This document shows positions 61,120 through 64,000 of a stretch of 64,000 nt of DNA, one piece after another. Under the pieces are notes generated by a model that saw only the letters and a program-made list of their open reading frames with translations, ran no database searches and was not told the origin of the DNA. Source of the stretch: Ornithinimicrobium sp. F0845 (GTDB taxonomy: Bacteria > Actinomycetota > Actinomycetes > Actinomycetales > Dermatophilaceae); assembly GCF_023015765.1 (NCBI RefSeq), contig NZ_JALKAL010000001.1:47478-111477 (forward strand), in the 5' to 3' direction. The number at the start of each line of letters is the position of its first letter. Within the stretch, counting starts at the first letter, position 1. The position numbers were made by a program, and so were the translations under genes.

Positions 61120-61811
61120 CCGAACCTAGCGGCAGTATGCCGATCCGCCTGGTCCTCGTCGACGACCACCGGATGTTCCGGTCCGGGGTGCGGGCCGAGC
61201 TGGACGAGATCTCCGGCAACCGGCTGGAGATCGTGGGGGAGGCCGGCACCGTCGACCGGGCCGTCGAGGTGATCCGGGAGCAGCAGCCCGACGTGGTGCT
61301 CCTGGACGTGCACCTGCCCGGCGGGAACGGCCGTGGTGGGTCCGACGTGATCGCCGGGTCCGCCGGGGTGAGCACCCGGGCCGGGGGACCGGTGCGGTTC
61401 CTCGCGCTGTCGGTCTCCGACGCGGCCGAGGACGTGATCGCGGTGATCCGGGCCGGGGCCCGCGGCTATGTCACCAAGACGATCAGCGGCCCCGAGCTGG
61501 GCGGTGCGATCGTGCGGGTGGCCGACGGTGACGCGGTCTTCAGCCCCCGCCTGGCGGGCTTCGTGCTCGACGCGTTCGGCGCCGCGGCGGGCGAGATCGC
61601 CGAGGTCGACGAGGAGCTGGACCGGCTCAGCTCCCGCGAGCGCGAGGTGATGCGACTGATCGCCCGCGGCTATCAGTACAAGGAGGTGGCCAAGGAGCTG
61701 TTCATCTCGGTCAAGACCGTCGAGACGCACGTCTCCTCGGTGCTGCGCAAGCTGCAGCTCTCCTCCCGCCACGAGCTCACCGCCTGGGCCTCCGCCCGCC
61801 GCCTGCTCTGA
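61116..61811 (+). CDS. LuxR-type response regulator
   Basis: A 231-residue regulator. Receiver domain: VLVDDHRMFRSG (acidic pair and phospho-acceptor region), VVLLDVHLPGGNG (Asp about 64), and KTISGPELGG (Lys). LuxR helix-turn-helix: LSSREREVMRLIARGYQYKE and VAKELFISVKTVETHV. Its stop is followed by a palindromic repeat and a converging MFS gene. It should bind the operator cluster at 59763-59819. Confidence 0.95.
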   Translation: MTEPSGSMPIRLVLVDDHRMFRSGVRAELDEISGNRLEIVGEAGTVDRAVEVIREQQPDVVLLDVHLPGGNGRGGSDVIAGSAGVSTRAGGPVRFLALSVSDAAEDVIAVIRAGARGYVTKTISGPELGGAIVRVADGDAVFSPRLAGFVLDAFGAAAGEIAEVDEELDRLSSREREVMRLIARGYQYKEVAKELFISVKTVETHVSSVLRKLQLSSRHELTAWASARRLL

Positions 61812-61850
61812 CCCGGATCCACGACCGGGACGCGCTGCGGTTGCGCGGGG

Positions 61851-61906
61851 CAGAAAAGGTCGTGCGGTCCTGGTCGCATGCGCCATGTTCTGCGCGACCA
61901 CTTCTG
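61851..61906. repeat. 28-nt-arm palindrome with GCATGC centre (family B, copy 3)
   Basis: Arms 61851-61878 and 61879-61906 match inverted at 20 of 28 positions, centred on GGTCGCATGCGCC. The left arm word CAGAAAAGGTCGTGCGG parallels copy 2 and the arms of copy 1 (18879-18928). Between convergent genes. The rest of the 61812-62026 gap adds short GCGCTCGG direct repeats. Confidence 0.75.
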
Positions 61907-62026
61907 CTCGTCGTTCTGGGGTGGCGCAGTCAGGTGCTTGGTGGGGGTGGGCTCTCGCAACGCGGCGTGCTCGGTGGGGGGAAATCGCGCAACACGGTGC
62001 GCTCGGTCCCGAGGGGAGGGGTGCCG

Positions 62027-63244
62027 TCAGGCCGGGCGCCGCTGCAGCAGCGCCGTGCCCGCGCCGACGACGAGGATCGCGCCGGAGAGCAGCAGGCCGG
62101 TGCCGAGGTCGGCGGTGACGTCCGAGACCCATCCGGTCAGCGTGGGACCGACGGTCTGGCCCAGGCCGAAGGCGACGGTCGCGAAGGCGATGCCGGCGGT
62201 CCACCACGGCTGCGGCAGGCTCTCGCGGACCGCGATGCTGACCGCCGTGACCACCGCCAGGAAGCTCCCGCCCACGACGGCACCCGACAGGTAGGCCGCC
62301 ACGGCACCGTCGAGCACCACGGGCAGAATCGTGCCGACCGCCAGGGCCGTCATGACGACGGCCATCCCGCGCGCGCCACCGAGGCGTCCGAGCAGCGGAC
62401 CCCACGCCAGGCCGGACACGGCGGCGGCGAGACCGACCACCGCCCAGAAGCCGGCGATCAGGGGACCGCTCATGCCCTGTTCGGTGAGGTACTGGCTGAT
62501 GAAGGTCAGATACGCGATGTAGCCCAGGCCGAAGCAGGTGTAGGCGGCCACCGCCCACCCGATGCGGCGCCGGTCCCAGCGACTCGCGTGGTCCCCCGGC
62601 GGTGCGGGATCGGACACCCGCCGTGCGGCGAGGACCGCGGCCACGGTGGCGACGACCCCCACGGCTGCGAGCGTGAGCCACCCCTGCCGCCAGCCCGCGC
62701 CGTCGGTGACGTCCAGGACCCACGGCACCAACAGCCCGGCGGCGACGATCCCGGCACCGGCACCCCCGAAGTAGACGCCGAGCAGCACGGCGGCCCGACC
62801 GGGCGTGCCCCGGTGGCTGGCCTCGGCGACCAGCGCCGCGCCGAGGACGAAGGCCAGGGCCCCCGAGAGTCCGGCGACGAAGCGGATGGTGAGGAGCACG
62901 GCATACGTGCTGGTCACGGCGGTGAGCGCCAGGGCGACGGTGGTGACCGCGGTGCCCGCGACGAAGGCCCGTCGGGTGCCCCACGTCCTGGCGAGCGTGG
63001 TCGCGATCACCGCGCCGATCAGATAGCCGGCGGCGTTCGCGGTGTTGAGGGCGCCGGCCGCGGAGTAGGACCAGCCCAGGTCCTCGCTCATCGCCGGGAG
63101 CAGGAGGGCGTAGGCGAACCGGGCCAGGCCGAGCGCCACCAGCGGACCTGCGGCGAGCCCCACGGCGAGCAGCAGGCGACCGTTGCCGTCGTCGGTGACC
63201 AGGGGGAGGCGTGGCGTCGTGCCGTGCCCGCCCTCACCCGTCAT
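62027..63244 (-). CDS. YbfB/YjiJ-type MFS transporter
   Basis: A 405-residue transporter of the YbfB/YjiJ family with about 12 membrane segments. Family features: SALNTANAAGYLIGAVIATTLAR near the N terminus, ASHRGTPGRAAVLLGVYFGGAGAGIV, and GWVSDVTADLGTGLLLSGA. Substrate unknown. ATG 63242-63244, preceded by GTG/GAG-rich leader and no strong ribosome site. Divergent from the lipoprotein at 63317, sharing 72 bp. Confidence 0.9.
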   Translation of the reverse strand: MTGEGGHGTTPRLPLVTDDGNGRLLLAVGLAAGPLVALGLARFAYALLLPAMSEDLGWSYSAAGALNTANAAGYLIGAVIATTLARTWGTRRAFVAGTAVTTVALALTAVTSTYAVLLTIRFVAGLSGALAFVLGAALVAEASHRGTPGRAAVLLGVYFGGAGAGIVAAGLLVPWVLDVTDGAGWRQGWLTLAAVGVVATVAAVLAARRVSDPAPPGDHASRWDRRRIGWAVAAYTCFGLGYIAYLTFISQYLTEQGMSGPLIAGFWAVVGLAAAVSGLAWGPLLGRLGGARGMAVVMTALAVGTILPVVLDGAVAAYLSGAVVGGSFLAVVTAVSIAVRESLPQPWWTAGIAFATVAFGLGQTVGPTLTGWVSDVTADLGTGLLLSGAILVVGAGTALLQRRPA

Positions 63245-63316
63245 GGGTGCAGTCCACCACACCGCACCCGGGCGGGTCGGCGGCCCCAGGGGCGGAGCGG
63301 TGCGAGGATCGTGGCT

Positions 63317-64000
63317 ATGTCCCGCAGCGTGCTCGCTCTCGCCACCACCGCTGTGCTGCTTGCCGCCGCCGGGTGCTCGGTCGAGTCGGACAGCGAGGAG
63401 CCGACGGCGACGCACACGGGTGAGGCGTCCGCCGAGGCGCCGACCACCGAGGCAGGTCAGACCACCCCCGAGGACCGGGCGAGCACCGCCTCGCCGGAGG
63501 GCACCGCGGGAGCCGGCCTGTCGGCATACGGGATGGCCCTGCTGGCCACGCCGGTGGAGGCGACTCACCTGACCGTCACCGACTTCGACGCGGTCCGGGG
63601 GCGGCTCGGGGTGCCCGACCTGACCTCGGCGGACCTGATGACCGACCGGCTTGAGTTCTGGCGCGCGGCGGAGGGCTCGAGCGTGCTGCTCAGCGACGGG
63701 CTGCTGCGGCTGGAGAACAGTCGCTACGACCTGACCTACGGCTTCACGCAGGACGACGTCGACGCCGAGGTGCACTGGACCGGCCCGGACGGCGGCGGCT
63801 TCCTGCTGGCCCTGCGCCCCGGCCTGGACCTCGACCTCGTGCAGGCGGCGATCGACGACGACGCGCCCGGTCTGGCGGACGCGATCCTCGACCCGGCAAC
63901 GGCCACGGTCGGCCAGGGCGTGGGCACCGACGCGGTGTGGGCGACCAGCAGCCACAGTGCCGCCGCCAGGGTCGGGGAGGTGCCGGCCGAGAGCCTGATC
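63317..64000 (+). CDS. lipoprotein, 3' part beyond the window
   Basis: The frame from ATG 63317 stays open for 228 codons to the window end. It begins SRSVLALATTAVLLAAAGCS, a clear signal sequence and lipobox with Cys21, then an acidic/Thr-rich linker and a folded domain with LTVTDFDAVRGRLGVPDLTS and YGFTQDDVDAEVHWTGPDGGGF. Codon use (GC-rich third positions) supports a real gene. Family not recognised. It is divergent from the MFS gene. Confidence 0.8.
   Translation, partial: MSRSVLALATTAVLLAAAGCSVESDSEEPTATHTGEASAEAPTTEAGQTTPEDRASTASPEGTAGAGLSAYGMALLATPVEATHLTVTDFDAVRGRLGVPDLTSADLMTDRLEFWRAAEGSSVLLSDGLLRLENSRYDLTYGFTQDDVDAEVHWTGPDGGGFLLALRPGLDLDLVQAAIDDDAPGLADAILDPATATVGQGVGTDAVWATSSHSAAARVGEVPAESLI

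Overview
This 64 kb window is a high-GC (roughly 70%) chromosomal segment of an actinomycete. The most likely group is Micrococcales near Intrasporangiaceae/Ornithinimicrobiaceae; this is inferred from codon use, the DUF3073 protein, the SAM-IV-type leader in front of metY-metX, GTG/leaderless starts and the gene mix, not from a marker search. No insertion sequence, prophage, integron or CRISPR array is visible. Genes are tightly packed, with many 4-base ATGA/GTGA stop-start overlaps and convergent ends that overlap by a few bases.

Layout. 1-9.4 kb: tRNA-Ser(CGA), a CDGSH protein with a heme-oxygenase-like diiron protein, small hydrolases, a VOC gene broken by a 13-bp tandem duplication, a hemerythrin, an NAD-dependent epimerase, and a DinB / AbrB-PIN toxin-antitoxin / methyltransferase operon. 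9.4-21.6 kb: a large membrane-anchored alpha/beta hydrolase, ThrE exporter, HD-GYP-LuxR regulator with an MFS pump, Uma2 nuclease, a frameshifted TPR-like gene, a SigE-type sigma factor with its partner, and TetR with a GMC (cholesterol-oxidase-like) oxidoreductase. 21.6-31.8 kb: secreted M28 peptidase, aldehyde dehydrogenase with flavodoxin, LytR_C protein, a HerA-like ATPase, a VWA lipoprotein, the SRP RNA and tRNA-Ser(GGA). 31.8-44.9 kb: alcohol dehydrogenase, arginine deiminase, a receiver/thioredoxin-reductase-like protein coupled to a membrane adenylate cyclase, an F420-type oxidoreductase, then purF-purM, DUF3073, CopC and YigZ. 45-54.8 kb: ATP-grasp ligase, a lipoprotein with an HExxH motif, NfeD-SPFH pair, argG behind an ARG-box promoter, MazEF, and metY-metX behind a SAM riboswitch. 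55-64 kb: a degenerate ABC ATPase with a YhgE/Pip membrane protein, a PspC/LiaF - PspC-histidine kinase - response regulator locus, a YbfB-type MFS pump and a lipoprotein cut by the window end.

Most genes are ordinary core and accessory metabolism. The unusual signal lies in the DNA itself. The octamer GTATGCCG (family GTATGNCG) recurs dozens of times on both strands, even where it forces the rare Ile codon ATA. The gaps between genes carry several families of long imperfect palindromes and short tandem repeats, and one palindromic element appears to have been absorbed in frame into a protein-coding gene.
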